Below are positions 24,613 through 33,043 of a stretch of 64,000 bases of DNA, piece after piece. A model generated the notes under the pieces. The model saw only the letters and a program-made list of their open reading frames with translations, did no database searches and was not told where the DNA came from. A program made the translations under genes and the position numbers. Source of the stretch: Luteibacter pinisoli (GTDB lineage: Bacteria > Pseudomonadota > Gammaproteobacteria > Xanthomonadales > Rhodanobacteraceae); contig NZ_CP041046.1 of NCBI RefSeq assembly GCF_006385595.1, positions 4,479,001 to 4,543,000 on the forward strand, written 5' to 3'. How positions within the stretch are numbered: position 1 is the stretch's first letter; each line of letters opens with the position of its first letter.

Positions 24613-27600
24613 GTGAATTTTTTTGCTCCGTTTATCCACCGGCCCAGGGGAACCTCGCTGCTTGCAGCGGGCCTGACGCTGGCCGGCATCCTCGCCTACA
24701 TGCTGCTGGGCGTGGCGGCCCTGCCGTCGATCGAAGTCCCCGCGGTGTTCATCCAGGCCCAGATGCCCGGCGCCAATGCGCAGACGATGGCATCCACCAT
24801 CATCGCGCCGCTGGAGCGCCACCTCGGCCAGATCCCCGGCGTGGACCGGATGTATTCGAACAGCACGGAAGGCGGCGGTTTCGTCCGCATCCAGTTCACC
24901 ATGGACCGTTCCACCGATGCGGCCGCACGCGACGTGCAGGCCGCCATCAACGCCTCGGTGGCGGATCTCCCGGCCGGCATGCCCAGCCCGCCGCAGTACT
25001 TCAAGTTCGATACCGGGCAGATCCCGGTGCTGCTGGTGTCGTTCACCTCGAAGACGATGCCGGCCGACAAGCTTTACGACGTGGTCGACACGCTGATCCG
25101 CCCGACGGTCTCGCAGATCGACGGCGTGTCGCGCGTGCAGGTGTTCGGTGGCACGCCGCACGCGGTGCGCGTGGAACTGGACACCAACGCGCTGTCCACC
25201 AAGGGCCTCACCGCCAACGACGTATCGAACGCGCTGCAGGCGGCGAACGTGAATTCGCCGCAGGGCCTGCTCTCCGATGGCCGTTCGCAGATGACGGTGA
25301 TCGCCAACGACGGCTTGCGTGACGCCGACGACTTCGGCCGCATCCTCATCGCCATGCGCAACGGCACGCCCGTGCGCCTGTCCGATATCGCCAAGGTCAC
25401 CAGCGGCCAGCAGGACATCTACCAGAAGGCGTGGTTCCAGGGCGAACGCTCGGTCACCATGCAGATCAGCAAGCGGCCGGAAGCCAACTCCATCGCCACG
25501 GCGGACGCCATCCGCGCCGCGCTGCCGCGTTTCCGCGCGATGCTTCCGGCCGATGCCGTGGTCACCCCGATCTTCGACCTCACGCAGACGACGCAGTCCG
25601 CGTTGCACGAGGTGAAGGTGGCCCTGATGATCTCGATCGTCATGGTCTGCCTGGTGATGATGGTGTTCCTGCGCCGCCTCGGCCCCACGCTGATCGCGAC
25701 GCTGAGCGTGCCGCTGTCGCTGGCGGGCGCGTTCGTGGTGATGTGGACGCTGGGTTACACGCTGAACACGATGTCGCTGATGGCGCTGGTGCTATGCATC
25801 GGCTTCGTCGTGGACGATGCGATCGTGGTGATCGAGAACATCGTCCGGCACATGGAGAACGGTACCGCGCCGATGCCTGCCGCCCTGGAGGGCGTGCGAG
25901 AGATCGGCTTCACCGTCATCTCGATCACCATCTCGCTGGTTGCCGTGTTCGCGCCGCTGCTGTTCGGCAACAACATGATCACCAAGCTCCTTCGCGAGTT
26001 CTCGGTGACGCTGGCGGCGGCGGTGCTGATCTCGGCCGTGGTCTCGCTGACGCTGACGCCCGCCCTGTGCGCGCGCTACCTCAAGCACGACGCGCCCGAC
26101 CGCAAGCCGGGCCGCCTGGAAAAGGCGCTGGAGCGGTTCGACCGTGGCTTCCTGCGCACGTACGAGCGTGGCCTGGACTGGGCCATGCGCCACCGCCGGA
26201 TCATGCGCTGGCAGCCGTTGTTCCTCCTCATCGCAACGGTGCTGCTGGCCATGGCGGTGGTGAAGACCGCCGGCGGCAACTTCATGCCCGATGAAGACAC
26301 CGGCATGATGCAGGCGCAGATCAGCGCCGATGCGAACATTTCGCCCGACGAGATGACCCGGCGCCTCACGCGCATCGCCGACATCATGCAGAAGGACCCG
26401 ACGGTGGCCGACGTCACCGCCATCCTCGGTGGCGACAACGGCGGCGCGGTGGGCAACCAGGGCCTGATGTTCATCGACCTGAAACCCAAGGGCAACGGCC
26501 CGGGCCAGCGCACCGAGTCCATCAAGGAAATCATGGACCGCATGGGCAAGGAGTACGACAAGATCTCCGATGCCCAGGTGTTCATGAATCCCGTGCAGTT
26601 CCTCGGCGGTGGTGGCGGCAACAGCAATCGCGGCCAGTATTCGTTCCAGCTGATCAGCACCGGTGGCCAGAGCCTGGAACCGTGGACGCTGAAGCTGGTG
26701 CAGATCATGCGCGGCATGAAGGAATTCCGCGACGTCGGCAGCGACTTCGACATCGTCGGCAAGCAGCAGATGCTGCAGGTGGACCGCGATGCCGCCAGCC
26801 GCCTGCAGATAGGCATGGGCATGGTCGACACGGCGCTATACAACGCATTTGGCCAGCGCCAGGTGTCGATCATCTACTCCGACATCAACCAGTACTGGGT
26901 GGTGCTCACGGCCGCGGCCGCGCAGTCGCTGTCACCCGGTGCGCTGCTCAATACCTACGTGCGGAACAACGTCGGCACGATGGTGCCGCTGTCGTCCATC
27001 GCGCATATCGCGCCGGTGACCACGCCCAGTTCGGTGACCCACCAGAACCAGCTCGAGTCGGCCGACGTCACCTATAACCTCGCGCCGAAGATCACCGCCG
27101 ACAAGGGCAACACCCTGGTGGAGCAGGCCGTGGCCAAGCTCAACCTGCCCGAAGGCGTGCGCATGGACTTCACCGGCGCGAACCAGCGCATCCGGGATGC
27201 GCAGTCCAACGGCATGGTGCTGCTGGTCGGCGCCATCCTCGCCGTGTACATCGTGCTCGGCATCCTCTACGAGAGCCTGGGTCACCCGCTGACGATTCTT
27301 TCCACGCTGCCCGCCGCCGGCGCCGGCGCCTTCCTGGCCATGCTGGTGACGCAGACCCAGGTGACGCTGATGGCGATCATCTCGGTCCTGCTGCTGATCG
27401 GTATCGTGAAAAAGAACGCGATCCTGATGGTGGATTTCGCGCTCACCGCGCAACGCGAGCAGGGCATGTCGCCGGTGGAAGCGATCCGCCAGGCCGCGCT
27501 GGTGCGCTTTCGCCCGATCACCATGACCACCCTGGTGGCCATGGGCGCGGCGTTGCCGCTGGCCATCGGCTTCGGCGTGGGTTCGGAGATGCGCCGGCCG

Positions 27601-27783
27601 CTGGGTATCGCCATCGTCGGCGGCCTGCTGGTGTCGCAGCTGCTCACCCTGCTGAGCACGCCGGCCATCTACCTGTGGAACCACGACCGCAAGGAACGCA
27701 AGGTGCGGCGCAAGCACCGCAAGATGCTCAAGCGCCGCTACAAGGTGTGGAAGAAGCTGCGCAAGGCGCGCGGCTTACGCTGA
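24613..27783 (+). CDS. RND-family efflux permease (HAE-1, MdtB/MdtC/MuxC-like), orphan
   Basis: Inner-membrane proton-driven exporter of 1056 residues. It has one membrane helix at about residues 12-32, a first porter domain with the family sequence MPGANAQTMASTIIAPLE, six membrane helices around residues 340-560 including VLCIGFVVDDAIVVIENIVRHME with the proton-relay aspartates, a second porter domain, and six C-terminal helices with LIGIVKKNAILMVDFA. The GTG at 24613 has AGGA at the correct distance. Length and motifs are complete. No adjacent membrane-fusion or outer-membrane-channel gene is present, so it must borrow partners encoded elsewhere. The C-terminus is very rich in Arg and Lys. 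Its end overlaps the convergent DUF2239 gene by nine bases. Confidence 0.92.
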   Translation: MNFFAPFIHRPRGTSLLAAGLTLAGILAYMLLGVAALPSIEVPAVFIQAQMPGANAQTMASTIIAPLERHLGQIPGVDRMYSNSTEGGGFVRIQFTMDRSTDAAARDVQAAINASVADLPAGMPSPPQYFKFDTGQIPVLLVSFTSKTMPADKLYDVVDTLIRPTVSQIDGVSRVQVFGGTPHAVRVELDTNALSTKGLTANDVSNALQAANVNSPQGLLSDGRSQMTVIANDGLRDADDFGRILIAMRNGTPVRLSDIAKVTSGQQDIYQKAWFQGERSVTMQISKRPEANSIATADAIRAALPRFRAMLPADAVVTPIFDLTQTTQSALHEVKVALMISIVMVCLVMMVFLRRLGPTLIATLSVPLSLAGAFVVMWTLGYTLNTMSLMALVLCIGFVVDDAIVVIENIVRHMENGTAPMPAALEGVREIGFTVISITISLVAVFAPLLFGNNMITKLLREFSVTLAAAVLISAVVSLTLTPALCARYLKHDAPDRKPGRLEKALERFDRGFLRTYERGLDWAMRHRRIMRWQPLFLLIATVLLAMAVVKTAGGNFMPDEDTGMMQAQISADANISPDEMTRRLTRIADIMQKDPTVADVTAILGGDNGGAVGNQGLMFIDLKPKGNGPGQRTESIKEIMDRMGKEYDKISDAQVFMNPVQFLGGGGGNSNRGQYSFQLISTGGQSLEPWTLKLVQIMRGMKEFRDVGSDFDIVGKQQMLQVDRDAASRLQIGMGMVDTALYNAFGQRQVSIIYSDINQYWVVLTAAAAQSLSPGALLNTYVRNNVGTMVPLSSIAHIAPVTTPSSVTHQNQLESADVTYNLAPKITADKGNTLVEQAVAKLNLPEGVRMDFTGANQRIRDAQSNGMVLLVGAILAVYIVLGILYESLGHPLTILSTLPAAGAGAFLAMLVTQTQVTLMAIISVLLLIGIVKKNAILMVDFALTAQREQGMSPVEAIRQAALVRFRPITMTTLVAMGAALPLAIGFGVGSEMRRPLGIAIVGGLLVSQLLTLLSTPAIYLWNHDRKERKVRRKHRKMLKRRYKVWKKLRKARGLR

Positions 27784-28344
27784 CAGCACCGCCCCGGCCA
27801 GCGTGCGGACGTAAGCGCGCACGTCGGCCGGCCAGGCTTCGGTGAGCGTGGCGAAGCGGTCGCCCTCGCGGCGATGGAAGGCGCGCGAGGCTTCTTCGTA
27901 ACCGCTGAGGTTGCCGGCCAGCGCCAGCATCACGCGGTCCACGGCCTCGCTGGCCTCACGCACGCGGTCGCTGTCGGCGCGTTCGCGGCTGGCCAGTTCG
28001 ACCAGCCGGCGCAGGGCGACGGACGCACCGCCGGGCTGGGTGGCCAGCCATTCCCAGTGTCGCGGCAGCAGGGTGACCTCGCGGGCGACGACGCCGAGCT
28101 TCGGCCGACCGGGCCCGCGCTTGGCCGGGGCCGGGGCCGTGTCGGTGGTCGGCAGGCGGCCGAGGACATCGTGGGTGGTGCCGCGGTAGTCCACGTCCAC
28201 CGGGCGGCCGGTGCTGTCGTCGTAGATGATCGGACTGGCGTGGGGCTGGTCGTCGAGCAGCGCCTTGCAGCGCTCGGCCACCAACGACAGGGCACCGGTG
28301 GCCACGCGGGCCGTGCCGTCGAACGCGGTGTAATTGGTCGTCAT
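27775..28344 (-). CDS. DUF2239 family protein
   Basis: Cytoplasmic protein of 189 residues of unknown function. The N-terminus (TAFDGTARVATGAL, then IIYDDSTGRPVDVDYRG) and the middle (RGPGRPKLGVVAREVTLLPRHWEWLATQPGG) match the conserved pattern of DUF2239; the RGPGRPKLG stretch resembles an AT-hook. The second half is a helical bundle. The ATG at 28344 follows a GGAAAGA-type ribosome site. A strong promoter with flanking CCGGGTAA half-sites lies immediately upstream, so the gene is probably repressed under normal conditions by an unidentified factor. It is downstream of the dioxygenase gene in the same direction but with its own promoter. Confidence 0.85.
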   Translation of the reverse strand: MTTNYTAFDGTARVATGALSLVAERCKALLDDQPHASPIIYDDSTGRPVDVDYRGTTHDVLGRLPTTDTAPAPAKRGPGRPKLGVVAREVTLLPRHWEWLATQPGGASVALRRLVELASRERADSDRVREASEAVDRVMLALAGNLSGYEEASRAFHRREGDRFATLTEAWPADVRAYVRTLAGAVLSA

Positions 28345-28375
28345 GGGGGTCTTTCCTCGAACCGGGACCCGCCAG

Positions 28376-28417
28376 ATATTACCCGGAACAAATTATCAGT
28401 CAATAGTGCCCGGGTAA
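28376..28417 (-). promoter_or_regulatory. Sigma-70 promoter with symmetrical operator half-sites before the DUF2239 gene
   Basis: On the minus strand TTGACT (28403-28398), 16 bases, then TAATAT (28381-28376) form a near-consensus promoter. Inverted half-sites TTACCCGG (28379-28386) and CCGGGTAA (28410-28417) overlap the -10 and sit just upstream of the -35, with centres 31 bases apart (about three helical turns). This layout suits a dimeric repressor. Confidence 0.7.
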
Positions 28418-28428
28418 AAAAGAATGCC

Positions 28429-29205
28429 TCAGTGCACGCCCCAGGCGTAGCAATCCATGGAAAGCACGCCATAGGTTACGCCGCCCTCGATGACGCGCGG
28501 GGCATCGTCGCCGGCGGCCGCCGCGGCCACCAGCAGCGGCAGGTAGTGCTCGTCGGTGGGGTGGGCGCGCAGCGCGGAGGGCGCGTGCTGGCGGTAGGTG
28601 CGCAACGCATCGGTATCTCCCGCGAGCACGGCGCTCCGCGCCCACGCGGCAAAGGCCTTCGCGTAATCCTCGGTCTCGCGGTTCGGGCGTGCTTCGCGCA
28701 GGTTATGGGTGAGGCTGCCGGAGCCGAGCACCACCACGCCGCGATCGCGCAGCGGCGCCAGCGCACGGCCCATGCGCAATGCGCTGTCCACGTCGAGGTT
28801 GTGCGGCATCGACACCTGCAGCACCGGGATGTCCGCGGCCGGGCGCAGGTAGCGCAGGGGCACCCACGCCCCGTGGTCGAGGCCGCGCTCGCTGTCGACC
28901 ATCGCCGTGAAGCCCTGCTCGATCAGCAGGCCCGCGGTTTCCGCGGCCAGCGACGGCAGGCCCGGCGCCGGATACGACAGCGTGTACAGCGCCGGCGCGA
29001 AGCCGCCGAAGTCATGCATCGTGGCCGGCCGCGGCGCGCCCGAGACGCGTACGCCGCAGGTCTGCCAGTGCGGCGACACCACGACGATGGCGGTGGCGGC
29101 CGCCAGGCGCTCGCCCAGCGCCGTCAACTGGCTGCCAAGCAGGCCAGGCTCCAGCGCAAAGGTCGGGGCGCCGTGGGAGACGAAGAGGGCGGGAGCGCGT
29201 TGCAT
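28429..29205 (-). CDS. LigB/DODA-type extradiol ring-cleavage dioxygenase family protein
   Basis: A 258-residue member of the class III extradiol dioxygenases (YgiD/DODA). Family features are the N-terminal FVSHGAPTFALEP with the first metal His, VVVSPHWQT with the second, DHGAWVPLRYLRP with the third, and GSGSLTHNLRE. The metal is normally Fe(II) or Zn(II). The natural substrate is unknown; E. coli YgiD is 4,5-DOPA dioxygenase-like. It is monocistronic in appearance: the next upstream gene begins 88 bases away and the DUF2239 gene has its own promoter. Confidence 0.88.
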   Translation of the reverse strand: MQRAPALFVSHGAPTFALEPGLLGSQLTALGERLAAATAIVVVSPHWQTCGVRVSGAPRPATMHDFGGFAPALYTLSYPAPGLPSLAAETAGLLIEQGFTAMVDSERGLDHGAWVPLRYLRPAADIPVLQVSMPHNLDVDSALRMGRALAPLRDRGVVVLGSGSLTHNLREARPNRETEDYAKAFAAWARSAVLAGDTDALRTYRQHAPSALRAHPTDEHYLPLLVAAAAAGDDAPRVIEGGVTYGVLSMDCYAWGVH

Positions 29206-29292
29206 GGCCAGCTGCCTGGGGACATGGGGGGATAGTCACCAATGTAGGCATCGCGGCGACGCGGATAAATCGTCGCCACGCGAACGGATTGT

Positions 29293-32200
29293 TCAGCGGA
29301 CGAGGAGGGGCTCGCCGGCCAGCTCGTCCAGCGGCACCGGCCGCGAGAACAGGAAGCCCTGCATGGCGATGCAGCCCTCGCGCTCCAGCCATTCCCGCTG
29401 CGACTGGGTTTCCACGCCTTCGGCGACCACGTCCAGGTTAAGGCTGCGGGCGAGGAAGATGATCGATCGGCAGATCGAGGCGTCGACGGTTTCCTCGAGC
29501 AGCGCGGCGGTGAAATGCCGGTCCACCTTGATCTTGTCCAGCGGCAGGCGGGACAGGTATGTGAGGTTCGAGTAGCCCGTGCCGAAGTCGTCCAGCGCGA
29601 TGCTGACACCCATCGCACGCAGTTCGTGCAGCGTGCGGATGGCCCGCTCGGGCTCGTTCATGAACGCGCTTTCGGTGAGTTCCAACTCCAGCGCCGAGGC
29701 GCTGGCGCCGGTTTCGAGCAGGGCGTGGCGCACTTCGGCCACCAGGTCCGAATGCGCGAGCTGCTGCGCCGAGATATTCACGGCGACGCGGCAGCCCGGG
29801 CCCAGCAGGTCGACGATGCGGCGTTGCTGGCGGCAGGCCTCGCGCAACACCCACTGGCCGATCGGCACGATGGCGCCGGTTTCTTCGAGCAAGGGGATGA
29901 GCTTGTCCGGCCAGGCGAGGTCGCCCGGCGCCATCGGCCAGCGCAGCAGGGCTTCCACGCCGATGGGCTTGCCGGTGACCCCGTCGTGCTGGGTCTGCCA
30001 GGCCAGCGCCAGTTCCTGGTCGAGGTTGGCGGCGACGAGGCGGGTGATCACGCTCAGGCGCGCCATGGCGGTGGCGTGCATGTCAGCGGAGTAGCGCCGC
30101 CAGGTGTGCCGGCCGGAGCGCTTGGCGTCGTACATCGCCGTGTCGGCGTTGCGGATCAGGGTGTCGGCGTCGGCACCGTCGCGAGTGGCGAAAGCAACGC
30201 CGATGCTGCATTTCAGCCGCTGCAGGGTACCGCCGACTTCGAGCGGTTCTTCGATGGCGCGCTGGATCCGCGGCAAGGCATCGAGCGCTTTCGCCGGCGG
30301 CCCGCTGAACGGCAACATCGCGACGAATTCATCGCCACCGAAGCGGCCGACGTGGCCCATGCCGTCCAGCGCATCACCGAGCTTCAGCGTGACATCGCGC
30401 AGTACCTGGTCGCCCAGGGCATGGCCGAGGGCGTCGTTGATGAACTTGAAGTGGTCCAGGTCGATGAACAGCACCATCAGGCCGCTGTTATCGCGGATGC
30501 AGTCGCGCACCAGGCCGTCGAGCTGTTCGCGCAGGGCGCGGCGGTTGGGCAGGCCGGTGAGTTCGTCGTGGGTGGCCTGGTGGTTCAGGCGCTCTTCGTA
30601 GCGGCGCTGCTCGGTGACATCGCGCACGATCACCAGGGTGCCGCGGCCGCGGGAATCCTTGTAATCCGAAAGCGCGAGCTCGGCCTCGAACGGCATGCCC
30701 TGCATGGGCTCGAGCCAGGCGATAACGCCAGCGCCCTCGCTACTGCCCGCGCGCACGGCGGCCAGTGCATCGGCATCCATCACAGCCGACGCGTCCTGCC
30801 CGGTCAGGTGCTGCCCACCCATGCCGAGGCGCTCCTCGGCCAGCGGATTGGCGAAGTCGATGCGGTCGTCGCGCACCACCAGCAAGGGCAGGGGCATGCG
30901 CGAGAGCAGCTTGAGGTAGGCCGCTTCGCTGGCGGCCAGGTCGCGGTCGGAATCACGCAGGCGCTGGCGGGTTTCATGCAGCGCGGTGATCTCGCTGATC
31001 GTGCCGGCGAGGATCGTGGCGCCTTCCTCGTTGGTGATGCACGCGGCGCGCAGGTTCACGCGCACTTCGAGCCCGTCGGGACGGCACAGGCGGTGTTCGA
31101 TTTCGTAGGGACCGTCGCCGTGGCTGAAGCGATCCAGCCACGCCACGATCGCGCCCTGGTCGTCCGGGTGCACCAGCTTGTAATACGTGCCCAGGCGCCC
31201 ACCCATGCGCTCCAGCGGCAGGCCGGTGATCTCGTGCACATGGCCGGACCACAGGATGCTGCGCGAGCGCAGGTCGGCCTCCCACAGGCCGATATGGCCA
31301 CTGCGCTGCACGTCGCCGAGGTGGCGTGCGCTGCGGGTGAGGGCTTCCAGCAGGGTGCCCTGGTGCTGGTAAGCACGGCCCAGCCACGCGGCCACGCCGT
31401 TGAGGATCAGCAGGAGCACCAGCGTGGCCAGCACGCTGGCCTGGGCCTGGCTGAACCACTCGTCGCGGATGGCGCTGCGGTCCACGCCCACGCGAACCAC
31501 CAGCGGGTAAGACGCCGATGCCGCCCAGGCATACATGTAATCGCCTTCGTCATAGGCGCCGCTGCTGGCCGCGGCAACATCACGCATGGCCCAGTGCTGG
31601 GCCAGGGTCTCGCGGTTGGTGGCGAAGATCGCGCCGTCCGTGGAGAACACCGTGAGCACGCCGGTGGCGCTGAGCATGGAGTGGCGCAGCATTTCGGTGG
31701 CGCGGGCGCTGTCGATGCGTGCGCCGAACGCCGCGGGGTCGGCCACGCGCGAGTCGACCACCACGCGGATCGTGGGGCCCGCATCGGCCCGCGCGGGGGT
31801 GACTGTCACGCGGACGGTGGCACCCAGTGCCTTGTGCCGGGGCGCCGCGCGCATCGCCTGCCAGTCGTTGCTCCGCGGCGGCCGGGTGGAGGCGATGAGG
31901 TTCGCGTCCGCATCCAGGGCCACCAGGTTGCCCAGTTCGGGATGGCGCGCGTGGACGTCGGCCAGGGCCGTGGCGAGGGGGCCGGGATCGGCGCTGGTGA
32001 CGCCGTTGCGCAGCGCCAGCAGCGGGCCGAGGCTGGCATCGATGTTCTGGTCGACGGCACGGACGACGCCCGAGGCGGCCCCGGCGATCTGCCGGTGGCT
32101 GGAGACGAGCATGCGCTGGTAGGCGTCCAGTTGCAGGCGGGCGACGATGGCCACCACGCCCACCGACAGGGCGGCCGCTGCCACCCAGAGGGCAACGCGG

Positions 32201-32304
32201 ATGCGGCGCGCGCGTAGCTTGGTCGCTCCCTTGTCCGCCGCCCCTGTCACCCTTGGTGTCCGCCTTGCGCCCGTGTCCTCGGGTTGTATCGGCAGGCCTT
32301 GCAT
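29293..32304 (-). CDS. Membrane sensor with PAS, GGDEF and EAL domains (cyclic-di-GMP turnover)
   Basis: A 1003-residue signalling protein. A membrane segment is at about 36-56, a periplasmic Cache-like sensor region at 57-285, a second membrane segment near 288-310, two PAS domains near 330-450 and 470-580, a GGDEF domain near 600-750 and an EAL domain to the C-terminus. GRFGGDEFVAML (about residue 658), DELTGLPNRRAL, GVEALLRW (about residue 785) and LDDFGTGYSNL are intact, so both diguanylate cyclase and phosphodiesterase activity are possible. No RxxD inhibitory site precedes GGDEF. The ATG at 32304 is the only start ahead of the first membrane segment. It stands alone between the dioxygenase and the divergent pagL gene. 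Confidence 0.93.
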   Translation of the reverse strand: MQGLPIQPEDTGARRTPRVTGAADKGATKLRARRIRVALWVAAAALSVGVVAIVARLQLDAYQRMLVSSHRQIAGAASGVVRAVDQNIDASLGPLLALRNGVTSADPGPLATALADVHARHPELGNLVALDADANLIASTRPPRSNDWQAMRAAPRHKALGATVRVTVTPARADAGPTIRVVVDSRVADPAAFGARIDSARATEMLRHSMLSATGVLTVFSTDGAIFATNRETLAQHWAMRDVAAASSGAYDEGDYMYAWAASASYPLVVRVGVDRSAIRDEWFSQAQASVLATLVLLLILNGVAAWLGRAYQHQGTLLEALTRSARHLGDVQRSGHIGLWEADLRSRSILWSGHVHEITGLPLERMGGRLGTYYKLVHPDDQGAIVAWLDRFSHGDGPYEIEHRLCRPDGLEVRVNLRAACITNEEGATILAGTISEITALHETRQRLRDSDRDLAASEAAYLKLLSRMPLPLLVVRDDRIDFANPLAEERLGMGGQHLTGQDASAVMDADALAAVRAGSSEGAGVIAWLEPMQGMPFEAELALSDYKDSRGRGTLVIVRDVTEQRRYEERLNHQATHDELTGLPNRRALREQLDGLVRDCIRDNSGLMVLFIDLDHFKFINDALGHALGDQVLRDVTLKLGDALDGMGHVGRFGGDEFVAMLPFSGPPAKALDALPRIQRAIEEPLEVGGTLQRLKCSIGVAFATRDGADADTLIRNADTAMYDAKRSGRHTWRRYSADMHATAMARLSVITRLVAANLDQELALAWQTQHDGVTGKPIGVEALLRWPMAPGDLAWPDKLIPLLEETGAIVPIGQWVLREACRQQRRIVDLLGPGCRVAVNISAQQLAHSDLVAEVRHALLETGASASALELELTESAFMNEPERAIRTLHELRAMGVSIALDDFGTGYSNLTYLSRLPLDKIKVDRHFTAALLEETVDASICRSIIFLARSLNLDVVAEGVETQSQREWLEREGCIAMQGFLFSRPVPLDELAGEPLLVR

Positions 32305-32469
32305 CGTCTTGAGACGACGCGGGAAAGACAGGTGAATGCAATCCTGCGGATATTCGGCAGAAATATTCTTTGCCTACCCCCTTTTTTCACGCTGGCTGAA
32401 CACTATTTACCGAACGATCCAGTTCACAAAACCGGTCCTCAAATAAACGTCCCAACATAAGGTTCCTCC

Positions 32470-33003
32470 ATGCGCTCGTCCCGCGTTGCACTCGGCGCCC
32501 TTGCCGCGCTCTCCCTCGCCGCCACCGCTTTGCCCGCCGCCGCCGAAACCCATATCGAAATCCAGGGCGGCCGCAGCTACATGGACTCGCACCCGACCGA
32601 CGCGTTTTTCATCGAATCGGTGTTCGCGGCGCGCCCCATCGGTGCCAGCCGGTTCACCTGGTCGCCGGATGTCTCGATCGGCTACATCAACGGTCGCAAC
32701 GTGGGTCGGTACGAAAATTCTCACCCGGGCGTGAACAACAACGTCTGGGTCGGCGCCGCCGGCGCCCGCCTGCACTACGGCACGGACGGCGACTGGTACC
32801 ACCCGTTCTTCTTCAGCTTCCAGGTGGCCGGCACGGCCGGTGGCCGCACCCAGGCCCTGTCCTCGGCGTACGAGTTCGTCAGCACCCTGGGCTGGCAGTG
32901 GAAGAACCTGAGCTTCCAGGTGCGCCACATCTCCAACGGCAGCTTCCAGGAGCCCAACCGTGGCGAGACGATGGCCCTGATCGGCGTCGGCTTCGACATC
33001 TGA
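32470..33003 (+). CDS. pagL: Lipid A 3-O-deacylase, PagL family
   Basis: Outer-membrane enzyme that removes the 3-O acyl chain from lipid A and alters immune recognition and membrane properties. The 177-residue length is typical. A signal peptide covers residues 1-25 (cleavage after PAAA). The C-terminal motif RHISNGSFQEPNRGETM carries the His and Ser of the known catalytic triad with a downstream Glu candidate. The eight-strand barrel ends in GVGFDI. A strong terminator follows. The long upstream interval (32305-32469) is comparatively AT-rich and should hold the promoter, but no specific operator was recognised. Confidence 0.9.
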   Translation: MRSSRVALGALAALSLAATALPAAAETHIEIQGGRSYMDSHPTDAFFIESVFAARPIGASRFTWSPDVSIGYINGRNVGRYENSHPGVNNNVWVGAAGARLHYGTDGDWYHPFFFSFQVAGTAGGRTQALSSAYEFVSTLGWQWKNLSFQVRHISNGSFQEPNRGETMALIGVGFDI

Positions 33004-33004
33004 A

Positions 33005-33038
33005 AAAAAAACCCGGCGATGAGCCGGGGTTTTTTTTT
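33005..33038. terminator. Bidirectional intrinsic terminator between pagL and emrB
   Basis: CCCGGC (33012-33017) and GCCGGG (33023-33028) enclose a GATGA loop. An A-run lies before the stem and a long T-run after it, so it serves both the pagL transcript and the convergent efflux operon. Confidence 0.88.
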
Positions 33039-33043
33039 GCTGC

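Noticed and set aside
22302..24689. 795-codon minus-strand open frame across the riboswitch and btuB
   Set aside because: It runs antisense through a conserved riboswitch and a receptor gene.
29515..32217. 900-codon plus-strand open frame opposite the GGDEF-EAL gene
   Set aside because: Antisense shadow of a protein whose motifs are unambiguous.
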